Shown: positions 46,903-55,009 of the stretch, piece after piece
How positions within the stretch are numbered: the first letter of the stretch is position 1
How the letters are laid out: each line of letters begins with the position of its first letter
DNA from: Mycolicibacterium phlei
GTDB lineage: Bacteria; Actinomycetota; Actinomycetes; Mycobacteriales; Mycobacteriaceae
Direction: 5' to 3'
Assembly (NCBI RefSeq): GCF_001583415.1
Contig: NZ_CP014475.1
Location: 2,232,001 to 2,296,000 of the forward strand
DNA: 64,000 nt
Notes under the pieces: model-generated
What the model saw: the letters and a program-made list of their open reading frames with translations, nothing else
The model's database searches: none
Told to the model about the DNA's origin: nothing
Translations under genes and position numbers: made by a program

Positions 46903-47466
46903 ATGCCCACCACCACGATCACGGTCACCGGACTCGCCGTGCCGGTCGAGACCGCCGGCCCGGAGAAGGCGTCGGTCGTGGTGTTGCTCGGCGCGGCCAA
47001 TCACCCGCCCGCCGCGTACGGTGCGGTCTGCGAACGCCTGCACACCGCGTCGCTGCGCACCGTCGTCATCCCGCCGCATCCGCAGTTGACCGCCAAGACG
47101 GTCGTCGACGTGCTCGACGAACTCGACGTCAAGTGGGCGCTGCTGGTGGGGGACCGGGTCGGTGGGGAACTGGCCTGGGAACTGGCCGCCACCCGGCTGG
47201 ACCGCTTCACCGGGCTGGTGGTGATCGACCGCGGCCATCCCCGGGTGGCCGACGCCGCCGGCGTCGTGCGCGACGAGAACTGCCCGCCCGTCGAGATGAA
47301 CACCACCGCCCTGGTCAGCACGCCCGCCGCCCGCGCGGTCGCCCGGGCCAGCCAGCGGTATGTGTACGGCGACTACCGGGTCGTCGACCTGCTCGGCCGC
47401 CGTCAGGCCGGCGACTCCACCGCACAGCTGGCCGCCGAGATCGTCATGCGCACCAGCACCTGGTGA
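46903..47466 (+). CDS. alpha/beta-hydrolase-fold protein lacking the nucleophile
   Basis: A 187-residue protein with the order of an alpha/beta hydrolase: VVVLLGAANHPPAAYGAV (oxyanion region), then the nucleophile-elbow strand ALLVGDRVGGELAWEL. The elbow, normally GxSxG, reads G83-D-R-V-G87, so Arg85 replaces the nucleophile Ser. A cap and a full catalytic triad are also not evident. It is probably non-catalytic or a degenerate member. It lies convergent with the NAGGN synthetase gene and 62 nt after the lipoprotein gene. Confidence 0.65.
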   Translation: MPTTTITVTGLAVPVETAGPEKASVVVLLGAANHPPAAYGAVCERLHTASLRTVVIPPHPQLTAKTVVDVLDELDVKWALLVGDRVGGELAWELAATRLDRFTGLVVIDRGHPRVADAAGVVRDENCPPVEMNTTALVSTPAARAVARASQRYVYGDYRVVDLLGRRQAGDSTAQLAAEIVMRTSTW

Positions 47467-49251
47467 TCAGTCGGGCGCCTCGGCTGGCGTCCAGGCCTGC
47501 GGCAGCGCCGGGCTCCCCGGGAACAGGAAGTCGACGAAAGCCTTTGCGGTGGGCTGAGGTTCGTGATTGGCCAGCCCCGGCCGCTCGTTGGCCTCGATGA
47601 ACACGTACTCCGGCTCGGTCACGTCGGGCACGATCAGATCGATCCCCGTCACCGGAATGCCGATCGCCTCGGCAGCCTTGACCGCGACCTCGCACAGGTG
47701 CGGATGCACCTTGGCGGTCACGTCGTGGATGGTGCCGCCCTGGTGCAGGTTCGCGGTGCGGCGCACCCGCAGCCGCTGACCCTCGGGCAGCACGTCGTCG
47801 AAACCCCAGCCCGCCTCGGCGACGGTGGCCTCGGTGACGGCGTCGATCGGGATCCGTGACTCGCCGCCCGTCGCGGCCGCGCGCCGGCGGCTCTGCGCCT
47901 CGATCAGCTCGCGGATCGTGTGGTGGCCGGTGCCGATGATCTCGGCGGGCCTGCGGATCGCGGCCGCCACCACCTTGCCGTCGATGGCCACCAGCCGCAG
48001 GTCGTCGCCGGGGGCACGCTGCTCGATCAGCACGTGCGGGTGCTCCTCGCGGGCGCGGGCCAGCGCCGCAGTCAACTCCTCGGCGCCGGTCACCCCGACG
48101 GTGATGCCCTTGCCCTGTTCACCGCGGGTGGGTTTGACGACGACGTCGCCCACCTCCTCCAGGAACGCGATGTCCTGCTCGTCGAACGTCGCCAGCCGGC
48201 CCTTCGGCACGACGATGCCTGCCTCGGCCACCAGCCGCCGGGTCAGCCGCTTGTCGTCGCAGCGGGCCATCGCGACCGCGGAGGTGAACTCCGACAACGA
48301 CTCCCGGGTGATGACGGAGCGACCGCCGTGCGACAGCCGCATCTCACCGGCCTCGGCGTCGAGCACCTCGACGAAGATCCCGCGGCGCATCGCCTCGTCG
48401 GCGATGATCCGCGCGTACGGGTTGAGGTCCTCCACCGTCTCCGGCGCGTGGGTGAACAGCGGCTCGTTGATCGCGTTCTTGCGCTTGACCGCCATCACCG
48501 GCACCCGCTCGAAGCCGAGCTTCTCGTACAGCGCGATGGCCGCGGCGTTGTCGTGGCTGACCGACAGGTCCATGTAGGCACGGCCACGGTCGCGGTAGAT
48601 GGCGGCCAGCGCGCGGGTCAGCGCCGCGCCCACGCCGGGCAGGCTGGAGGACGGGTCGACCGCCAGCGTCCACAGGCTCGACCCGTTCTCCGGATCGGAG
48701 AACAACCGCTTGTGGTCGACTCCGGTGACCGTGCCGACCACGGTGCCGTCGTCGTCGCGCACCGCGATCAGGTAGTCGACGGCGTCGTGGTGAAGGTGGT
48801 TGTCCCACAGCACCTCGACGGGGGCGGGCACCATGCCGCACCGCACGTAGACCCGGTTCATCTCGTCGGCGTCGTTCTGGTTGCGTAGCGGCATCACCGA
48901 GAACCCGGTGGGCGACGGGGCGGGTTCGTCGTCGTCGGAGAACCGCAGCCGGTAGGTGTGGCTGGGGTCGATGAACAGCTCCGCGGGCGCCAGCGACACC
49001 AGCACATGCGGTTCGCGCGCGTAGATACAGATGTCGCGCCTGCCCAGGCTCTCCTGGCGCAGCACCTCGGCGAGCGTGTTGGGATCGGCGAAGGTCTGGC
49101 CGAAAATCAGCCGTCCCCAGCCCATTTCGACGACGACGTCGTCGGCCATCTTCTCGACGAGGTGCTGAGGGGACGCGTCGTGCAGACCGAGGGTGATGGC
49201 TTCGGTGTTCTCGGTGTCGTCGGTCATGTCGGGTCGGTCGAGTGCGGTCAT
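47467..49251 (-). CDS. ngg: N-acetylglutaminylglutamine synthetase
   Basis: Joins N-acetylglutamine-type units in the synthesis of the osmolyte N-acetylglutaminylglutamine amide. The 594-residue protein fuses a GNAT acetyltransferase domain (about 100-300; LSVSHDNAAAIALYEKLGFE) with an ATP-grasp ligase domain (about 330-590; VVKPTRGEQGKGITVGV, VFIEANERPGLANHEPQP). This two-domain fusion is specific to the family. The ATG at 49251 overlaps the stop of the amidotransferase gene (ATGA), fixing the start. Osmotic induction is likely but no signal is visible. Confidence 0.93.
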   Translation of the reverse strand: MTALDRPDMTDDTENTEAITLGLHDASPQHLVEKMADDVVVEMGWGRLIFGQTFADPNTLAEVLRQESLGRRDICIYAREPHVLVSLAPAELFIDPSHTYRLRFSDDDEPAPSPTGFSVMPLRNQNDADEMNRVYVRCGMVPAPVEVLWDNHLHHDAVDYLIAVRDDDGTVVGTVTGVDHKRLFSDPENGSSLWTLAVDPSSSLPGVGAALTRALAAIYRDRGRAYMDLSVSHDNAAAIALYEKLGFERVPVMAVKRKNAINEPLFTHAPETVEDLNPYARIIADEAMRRGIFVEVLDAEAGEMRLSHGGRSVITRESLSEFTSAVAMARCDDKRLTRRLVAEAGIVVPKGRLATFDEQDIAFLEEVGDVVVKPTRGEQGKGITVGVTGAEELTAALARAREEHPHVLIEQRAPGDDLRLVAIDGKVVAAAIRRPAEIIGTGHHTIRELIEAQSRRRAAATGGESRIPIDAVTEATVAEAGWGFDDVLPEGQRLRVRRTANLHQGGTIHDVTAKVHPHLCEVAVKAAEAIGIPVTGIDLIVPDVTEPEYVFIEANERPGLANHEPQPTAKAFVDFLFPGSPALPQAWTPAEAPD

Positions 49252-51053
49252 GCCGCCGGTCCGGTGACGCCGTGCCGCTGCAACCACAGCTCCAACAGCG
49301 CCAGTTGCCACAGTTCGTTGCCGCGCAGCGGGGTCAGCCGGCCGTTCGGGTCGGCGAGCAGCCGGTCCACGGCCTCCGGCCGGAACAGCCCGCGTTCCTT
49401 GGCTTCCGGGGCGTAGAGCGCGTCGCGCACCATGTCCAGGTACGGCCCCTCCAGGTGGGTCAGCGCTGGCACCGGGAAGTACCCCTTCGGACGGTCGATG
49501 ACCTCGGACGGGATCACCTTGCGGGCGGCCTGCTTCAGCACACCCTTGCCGTCGTGGGCGATCTTGAGCTCCGGCGGGCAGCTGGCCGCGAGCTCGACGA
49601 GTTCGTGGTCGAGGAACGGCACCCGGCCCTCCAGGCCCCACGCCATCGTCATGTTGTCGACGCGCTTGACGGGGTCGTCGACCAGCATCACCGTGGTGTC
49701 CAGCCGCAGGCCGCGGTCGATGCCGGTCTCGGCGCCCGGTTTCGCGAAGTGCTGGGTGACGAAGTCCAGGCTCGGGTCACCGTCGACGGCGAACGCCGGC
49801 GACACCAGCGCGTCGTATCCGGCGCGGTCCCGGTCGAAGAACGCCTTGCGGTAGCTGTCGACCGCACCCTCCAGCGACGCGGCCTCCGGGGCGCCCAGCG
49901 GCGGATACCAGTGGTAGCCGGCGAACACCTCGTCGGCGCCCTGACCGGACTGCACCACCTTGACGTGCTTGGCGACCTCCTGGCTGAGCAGGTAGAACGC
50001 CACGCAGTCGTGGCTGACCATCGGCTCGCTCATCGCGGCGATGGCACCGTCGAGGGCGGGCAGCATCCGGTCGGTGCCGATACGGATCTGATGGTGGTCG
50101 GTGCCGAACCGCTCGGCGATGATGTCGGAGTACTTGAACTCGTCACCGGCGACGCCGCCGACCGATTCGAACCCGATCGAGAACGTCTTGAGCCCGTGCT
50201 GACCGGCCTCGGCGAGCAGCCCGACGATCAGGCTGGAGTCCACACCGCCGGACAGCAGGCAGCCGACCGGGACGTCGGCCACCAGCCGCCGTTCCACCGC
50301 GACCCGCAGCGAGTCCAGAACGGCGTCCTCCCAATCCTGTTCGGACCAGTCGGCGCGCTCGGCGCTGCGGGTGAAATCCGGCTCCCAGTAGGTGGTGGTG
50401 ATCCGTTTGCCGTCGGGTTCGATGGCCACCAGCGACGCCGGCGGCACCTTCGTCACGCCGCGCAGGATCGTGCGGGGCGCGGGAACGACGGAGTGGAACG
50501 TCATGTAGTGGTGCAGCGCGACCGAGTCGATGCGGGTGTCGACTCGGCCGCCGGCCAGCAGCGCCGGCAGCGACGACGCGAACCGGATCCGGTGCGCATC
50601 CTCGGTCAGGTACAGCGGTTTGATGCCCAGCCGGTCGCGGCCCAGCAGCACCCGGCCGCTGTCGCGTTCGACGATCGCGAACGCGAACATGCCGTGCAGG
50701 TGCTCGACGAAGCGGTCACCCCAGTGGTGATACGCCTTGAGCAGCACCTCGGTGTCGCTGTGCGAGAAGAAGCGGTAGCCCTGCTCGCCGAGCTCGCGGC
50801 GCAGCTGCTTGTAGTTGTAGATGCACCCGTTCCAGGCGACAGCCAGCCCCAGCTCGGAATCGAGCATGGGCTGAGCGCCCGCTTCGGTGAGATCGATGAT
50901 TTTCAGGCGACGGTGTCCGAGCGCGACTCTGCCCTGCGACCAAACACCCGCGGAGTCGGGACCCCGTGGGGTCATCGCCTCGGCCATAGCCGAGACCGCT
51001 GCAATGTCGGGTGTCAGGCCGTCGAGACGCACCTCGCCGGTGGCTCCACACAC
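49248..51053 (-). CDS. N-acetylglutaminylglutamine amidotransferase (asparagine synthetase B-like)
   Basis: A 601-residue class II glutamine amidotransferase that supplies the terminal amide of the NAGGN osmolyte. Cys2 (after the Met) is the N-terminal nucleophile; NGCIYNYKQLRRELGEQGYR (20 residues, near 73-92) is family-specific. The ATP-pyrophosphatase domain has the P-loop CLLSGGVDSSLIVGLL. It is about 600 residues, as in AsnB relatives. It forms a two-gene operon with ngg. It is NAGGN-specific rather than a true asparagine synthetase, judging by the neighbour. Confidence 0.93.
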   Translation of the reverse strand: MCGATGEVRLDGLTPDIAAVSAMAEAMTPRGPDSAGVWSQGRVALGHRRLKIIDLTEAGAQPMLDSELGLAVAWNGCIYNYKQLRRELGEQGYRFFSHSDTEVLLKAYHHWGDRFVEHLHGMFAFAIVERDSGRVLLGRDRLGIKPLYLTEDAHRIRFASSLPALLAGGRVDTRIDSVALHHYMTFHSVVPAPRTILRGVTKVPPASLVAIEPDGKRITTTYWEPDFTRSAERADWSEQDWEDAVLDSLRVAVERRLVADVPVGCLLSGGVDSSLIVGLLAEAGQHGLKTFSIGFESVGGVAGDEFKYSDIIAERFGTDHHQIRIGTDRMLPALDGAIAAMSEPMVSHDCVAFYLLSQEVAKHVKVVQSGQGADEVFAGYHWYPPLGAPEAASLEGAVDSYRKAFFDRDRAGYDALVSPAFAVDGDPSLDFVTQHFAKPGAETGIDRGLRLDTTVMLVDDPVKRVDNMTMAWGLEGRVPFLDHELVELAASCPPELKIAHDGKGVLKQAARKVIPSEVIDRPKGYFPVPALTHLEGPYLDMVRDALYAPEAKERGLFRPEAVDRLLADPNGRLTPLRGNELWQLALLELWLQRHGVTGPAA

Positions 51054-51165
51054 GCTTTCGACAGTACCCCTACTGACGTCGGCGAAACCTCGGTTAGGTG
51101 TGACCTGGCTCTACCCACCGCAGGTCGCGGCGCATCACGGGCGTGTCGCCGGCGCCGGCCAGCAA
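51054..51165. other. intergenic gap between the permease and osmolyte genes
   Basis: Both flanking genes run leftwards, so this 112-nt gap holds the promoter of the NAGGN operon and the end of the permease transcript. I see no clear hairpin or conserved operator. The TAG at 51166-51168 that would end the permease in its shifted frame lies directly at its edge. Confidence 0.3.
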
Positions 51166-51182
51166 CTAATCGGTGCGGCCTT

Positions 51183-52709
51183 TCAAGATCTCGTCCTCGA
51201 TGGTGCCGCCGAGTCCCTCGGTCTCCGGGTCGTAACCGTGCAGGCCGCCGGTGACGGCGTACTCCTCCTCGGGGACAGCACCAGCCGGTGCCGGCCGTAG
51301 AGCCCGAACACCAGCAGGCCGAGGATGTAGAAGATGACGATCGCGATCACCGCCGGCCGGTAGTCGGGATTGACGAGCACGCCGACGAACGTCACCGCCG
51401 CGATGATCAGCGCGACCACCGCGCCCCAGTTGCCGGTCGGGCTGATCCACGGCCGGCGCGCGTTGGGGAACTTGCGCCGCAGCAGCACGAACGACAGCAT
51501 CTGCAGCCCGTAGGCCAGCACCGCACCCCACACCGCGATGTTGAGCACGACGTCGCCGGCGCCCTCGTTGTAGTTGACGATCAGCAGCGCCGCGTAGCCG
51601 ATCACCGCGCCCGCCAGCAGCGCGACATACGGGGTCTGGCGAGAGCCGGTGAGCGACAACGTCTTCGGGTAGTAGCCGGCGCGGCTCAGCGAGTACATGT
51701 TGCGGCCGTAGGCGTACATGATGCCCTGCAGGCTGGCCAGCAGGCCGATCAGCGCGAACGCCGACAGCACCGCGGCCAGGTTGGCGGGCAGGAACGCGCG
51801 GAATCCGTCGAGCAGCGGTTCGTCGGAGCTGCCCAGCGCCTCCGCACCGGTGACCGCCGGGTTGAGGAAGAACACGATCGCGCCGCAGCCGATCAGCGAG
51901 ACCAGGCCCCACAGTCCCGCGCGCGGGATGTCCTTGGCCGGGTTGTGCGCCTCCTCGGCGGCCAGCGGCAGTTCCTCGATGCCGAGGAAGAACCACATCG
52001 CGAACGGCAGCGCGTACAGCACCGCCACCCAGCCGAACGGCAGGAACGTCGACGAGCCGGCGGCGGCCGGATCGGGCGCGATGTCCCAGAGCTTGCTGAA
52101 GTCGACAGCGCCGTTGGCCACGGCCAGGATGCCGAACAGCACCAGGATGCCGATCGAGATGATCGCGACGACCAGCGCGAACTTGAACGAGATCTCCGCG
52201 CCCCACGAGTTAAGGCCGACAAAGATCGCGTAGAGAATGATCCACCACAGCCACATCGGCAACGACAGGTTGAACAGGTCGGTGGTCACCGCGTTGGCGT
52301 AGGACGCGGAGAAGAACACCACGACGGCGGTGGTGAAGACGTACTCGATGGTCTCGGCGAAGCCGGTGACGAAACCGCCCCACGGACCCATCGCCGCGCG
52401 GGCGAACGAGTAGGCACCGCCGGTGTGCGGCATGGCTGCCGACATCTCGCCGATCGAGAACAGCATGCCGAAGTACATGATCACGATCAGGATCGACGCG
52501 ATCGCCAGCCCGCCCCAGCCGGCGGCGCCGATGCCGAAGTTCCAGCCGGAGAAGTCGCCGGAGATGACCGCGGCGATGCCGATGCCCCAGAGGCCCCAGA
52601 AGCCGGCGGTCCGTTTGAGCTGGCGTTTCTCGAAGTAGTCCTGGCCCGCCTGGCTGTAGGTGACGCCACCGGAGCTTTTCATCCGGTCCGAAGAGTTCTG
52701 CTGGGTCAT
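51183..52709 (-). CDS. ethanolamine-type APC permease, apparently frameshifted near its C-terminus
   Basis: A membrane permease of about 508 residues as read, with 12 predicted helices. The N-terminal region GFWGLWGIGIAAVISGDFSG and WNFGIGAAGWGGLAIA are typical of ethanolamine permeases. GAGGAG lies 7 nt before the ATG at 52709. After YGRHRLVLSP the as-read frame gives an Arg/Thr/Ser-rich tail (RRSTPSPAAC...). The +1 frame instead gives EEEYAVTGGLHGYDPETEG and ends at 51166, which looks like the true tail. One missing C in the run at 51271-51274 (GGGG on the + strand) explains this. It may be a real mutation or a sequencing error. Confidence 0.85.
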   Translation of the reverse strand: MTQQNSSDRMKSSGGVTYSQAGQDYFEKRQLKRTAGFWGLWGIGIAAVISGDFSGWNFGIGAAGWGGLAIASILIVIMYFGMLFSIGEMSAAMPHTGGAYSFARAAMGPWGGFVTGFAETIEYVFTTAVVVFFSASYANAVTTDLFNLSLPMWLWWIILYAIFVGLNSWGAEISFKFALVVAIISIGILVLFGILAVANGAVDFSKLWDIAPDPAAAGSSTFLPFGWVAVLYALPFAMWFFLGIEELPLAAEEAHNPAKDIPRAGLWGLVSLIGCGAIVFFLNPAVTGAEALGSSDEPLLDGFRAFLPANLAAVLSAFALIGLLASLQGIMYAYGRNMYSLSRAGYYPKTLSLTGSRQTPYVALLAGAVIGYAALLIVNYNEGAGDVVLNIAVWGAVLAYGLQMLSFVLLRRKFPNARRPWISPTGNWGAVVALIIAAVTFVGVLVNPDYRPAVIAIVIFYILGLLVFGLYGRHRLVLSPRRSTPSPAACTVTTRRPRDSAAPSRTRS

Positions 52710-52887
52710 CCGGCTGCTCCTCACACGTTTGGGCATTCGGAGAATAGACTCACTAATGGTCTGTTGTCCGACCTTTTACGAATGACAACTCGGTAAACCA
52801 CACGTGTTCGGGTCGAGCCTGGCGGCCTCCAATGGTTGACTAATCGACATTCCGGGTTTGCTCGGCAAGGAAGGAACCCCACGGCTG
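52710..52887. promoter_or_regulatory. divergent control region, permease / gamma-glutamylation operon
   Basis: This 178-nt gap has two copies of AATGGT-N8-CGAC: 52755-52772 and 52831-52848, in the same orientation 76 bp apart. Both sit in weak dyads (for example AATGGTTGACTAATCGACATT around the second). FadR-type GntR proteins bind short dyads of this type, and such a regulator is encoded at the end of the operon (57146). I infer that it controls both directions. Confidence 0.5.
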
Positions 52888-54255
52888 ATGAGCGTCACAA
52901 CGGGCATGCTGTCGCAGGCCGATCTCGAGCGGCTGGTCGCCGCGGGCGACGTTGACACCGTGATCGTCGGATTCTGCGACATGCAGGGCCGGTTGACGGG
53001 TAAGCGGGTGGCGGCGCGGCTGTTCGTCGAGGAGGTGGCCGAGCACGGCGCCGAGTGCTGCAACTACCTGCTGGCCGTCGACGTTGACATGAACACCGTC
53101 GACGGTTACGCGATGTCGAGCTGGGAGACCGGCTACGGCGACATGGTGATGCGGCCGGACTTCTCCACGCTGCGGTTGCTGCCGTGGCTGCCGGGCACGG
53201 CGCTGGTGATCGCGGACCTGTTCTGGACCGACGGCCGACCCGTCGTCGCCGCGCCGCGCAGCATCCTCAACCGTCAGATCGAGCGGCTGGCCGAGCGCGA
53301 TCTGGTGCCCTATGTCGGCACCGAGCTGGAGTTCATGGTGTTCGAGGACGGCTACCGCGACGCCTGGGCCAAGGGCTACCGCGGGCTGACACCCGCGACC
53401 GACTACAACGTCGACTACGCGATGCTGGCGTCGACCCGGATGGAGCCCCTGCTGCGCGACATCCGCCTCGGCATGGCCGGCGCCGGCATGTACTGCGAGG
53501 GCGTGAAGGGCGAGTGCAACCTCGGCCAGCAGGAGATCGCGTTCCGGTACGACCATGCGCGGGTCACCTGCGACAACCACACCATCTACAAGAACGGCGC
53601 CAAGGAGATCGCCGACAAGCACGGCAAGAGCCTGACGTTCATGGCGAAATTCGATGAGCGTGAGGGCAACAGCTGCCATATTCACATCTCGCTGCGCGGT
53701 GCCGACGGGTCGGCGGTGTTCGCCTCCGACGACGATCCGCTGGGCATGTCACCGCTGTTCCGCAGCTTCGTGGCGGGTCAACTCGCCACGCTGCGCGAGC
53801 TGACGCTGTTCTACGCGCCGAACATCAACTCGTACAAGCGTTTTGTCGACGGAAGTTTCGCGCCGACGGCGATCGCGTGGGGCATCGACAACCGCACGTG
53901 CGCGCTGCGGGTCGTCGGCCACGGCCACGGCATGCGAATGGAGAACCGCGCTCCTGGTGGGGATGTGAACCAGTACCTCGCGGTGTCGGCGCTGATCGCC
54001 GGCGGCCTGTACGGCATCGAGAACGAACTCGAGCTGCCCGAACCGACGACGGGCAACGCCTACACCTCCGGCGCCGACCGGCTGCCGACCACGCTGGCCG
54101 AGGCCGCCGAGCTCTTCGAGAAGTCGGAGGTCGCGCGGGCGGCGTTCGGCGACGAGGTCGTCGAACACTATCTGAACAATGCGCGGGTTGAACTCAAGGC
54201 CTTCAACGCCGCGGTGACCGACTGGGAGAGGGTGCGCGGCTTTGAGCGACTCTGA
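52888..54255 (+). CDS. glnA4: glutamine synthetase-like gamma-glutamylamine ligase (GlnA4 type)
   Basis: A 455-residue glutamine-synthetase-fold ligase. The metal-binding Glu is in YVGTELEFMVFEDG and the ATP/His segment is in GNSCHIHISL; the C-terminal Arg site is AFGDEVVEHYLNNARVELK. The N-terminal residues differ from true GlnA1. The neighbours (amidase, ALDH, SDR) indicate that it glutamylates an amine such as ethanolamine or a polyamine, as GlnA4/GlnA3 do in Streptomyces. I use the ATG at 52888; TTG 52858 is possible. It corresponds by context to M. tuberculosis Rv2860c. Confidence 0.9.
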   Translation: MSVTTGMLSQADLERLVAAGDVDTVIVGFCDMQGRLTGKRVAARLFVEEVAEHGAECCNYLLAVDVDMNTVDGYAMSSWETGYGDMVMRPDFSTLRLLPWLPGTALVIADLFWTDGRPVVAAPRSILNRQIERLAERDLVPYVGTELEFMVFEDGYRDAWAKGYRGLTPATDYNVDYAMLASTRMEPLLRDIRLGMAGAGMYCEGVKGECNLGQQEIAFRYDHARVTCDNHTIYKNGAKEIADKHGKSLTFMAKFDEREGNSCHIHISLRGADGSAVFASDDDPLGMSPLFRSFVAGQLATLRELTLFYAPNINSYKRFVDGSFAPTAIAWGIDNRTCALRVVGHGHGMRMENRAPGGDVNQYLAVSALIAGGLYGIENELELPEPTTGNAYTSGADRLPTTLAEAAELFEKSEVARAAFGDEVVEHYLNNARVELKAFNAAVTDWERVRGFERL

Positions 54256-55009
54256 GTTCCGGCCCATCATCGGGCTGACCACCTACCTGCAGCAGGCGCA
54301 GACCGGGGTGTGGGATGTGCGGGCCAGTTTCCTGCCCGCCATCTACTTCGAGGGCGTCGAGCTCGCCGGCGGTATCGCGACACTGCTTCCGCCGCAGCCG
54401 GTCGACGGCGACGTGGCCGACCGGCTGCTCGACGTGCTCGACGCGCTGATCATCACCGGCGGTCCGGATGTGTTGCCCGACAACTACGGTCAGGAGTTCC
54501 ACCCGGCGACCAACAAGGAGACCCCCGACCACCGCACCCGCGACGCGTTCGAGCTCGCGCTGGTGCACGGCGCGTTGCGGCGCGGTCTGCCGCTGCTGGG
54601 CATCTGCCGTGGCGCACAGGTGCTCAACGTCGCGCTCGGCGGCACGCTGCACCAGCATCTGCCCGACGTGATCGGCCACGCGCGCCACCAGCTGGGCAAC
54701 GCGGTGTTCTCCACGTCCACGGTGCGCACCGAGCCCGGCAGCCGGCTGGCGTCGCTGATCGGCGAGACGACGGAGGTACAGTGCTACCACCATCAGGCCC
54801 TCGACCAGCTGGGCGCCGACCTGGTGGTCTGTGCCCGCGACGACGAGGGCGTCATCGAGGCCGTCGAAATTCCCGGGGACAACTTCGTTCTCGGCGTGCA
54901 GTGGCATCCGGAGGAACGGCTCGACGATCTGCGGTTGTTCGCCGCGGTGGTGGAGGCCGGTCGAAACTACGCGAAAGCGACATCTATGAAGGGAAAGGTG
55001 GACGCGTGA
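54242..55009 (+). CDS. class I glutamine amidotransferase-type gamma-glutamyl hydrolase (PuuD-like)
   Basis: A 255-residue hydrolase that removes gamma-linked glutamate from the oxidised product. The catalytic Cys122 is in GICRGAQ and His222/Glu224 in QWHPE. The length and the start GLTTYLQQAQ are typical of PuuD-type gamma-glutamyl-GABA hydrolases. A TTG start at 54242 overlaps the end of glnA4 by 14 nt. Together with glnA4, ALDH and SDR it forms the gamma-glutamylation pathway. It matches Rv2859c by context. Confidence 0.9.
   Translation: MSDSEFRPIIGLTTYLQQAQTGVWDVRASFLPAIYFEGVELAGGIATLLPPQPVDGDVADRLLDVLDALIITGGPDVLPDNYGQEFHPATNKETPDHRTRDAFELALVHGALRRGLPLLGICRGAQVLNVALGGTLHQHLPDVIGHARHQLGNAVFSTSTVRTEPGSRLASLIGETTEVQCYHHQALDQLGADLVVCARDDEGVIEAVEIPGDNFVLGVQWHPEERLDDLRLFAAVVEAGRNYAKATSMKGKVDA

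Noticed and set aside
49242..51254. 670-codon open frame opposite the amidotransferase
   Set aside because: Antisense shadow of a well-conserved gene; no recognisable domain.
52774..52792. island element before the permease (CTTTTACGAATGACAAC)
   Set aside because: CTTTTACG differs from CTTTACA and no GTGTCA follows at the right distance.
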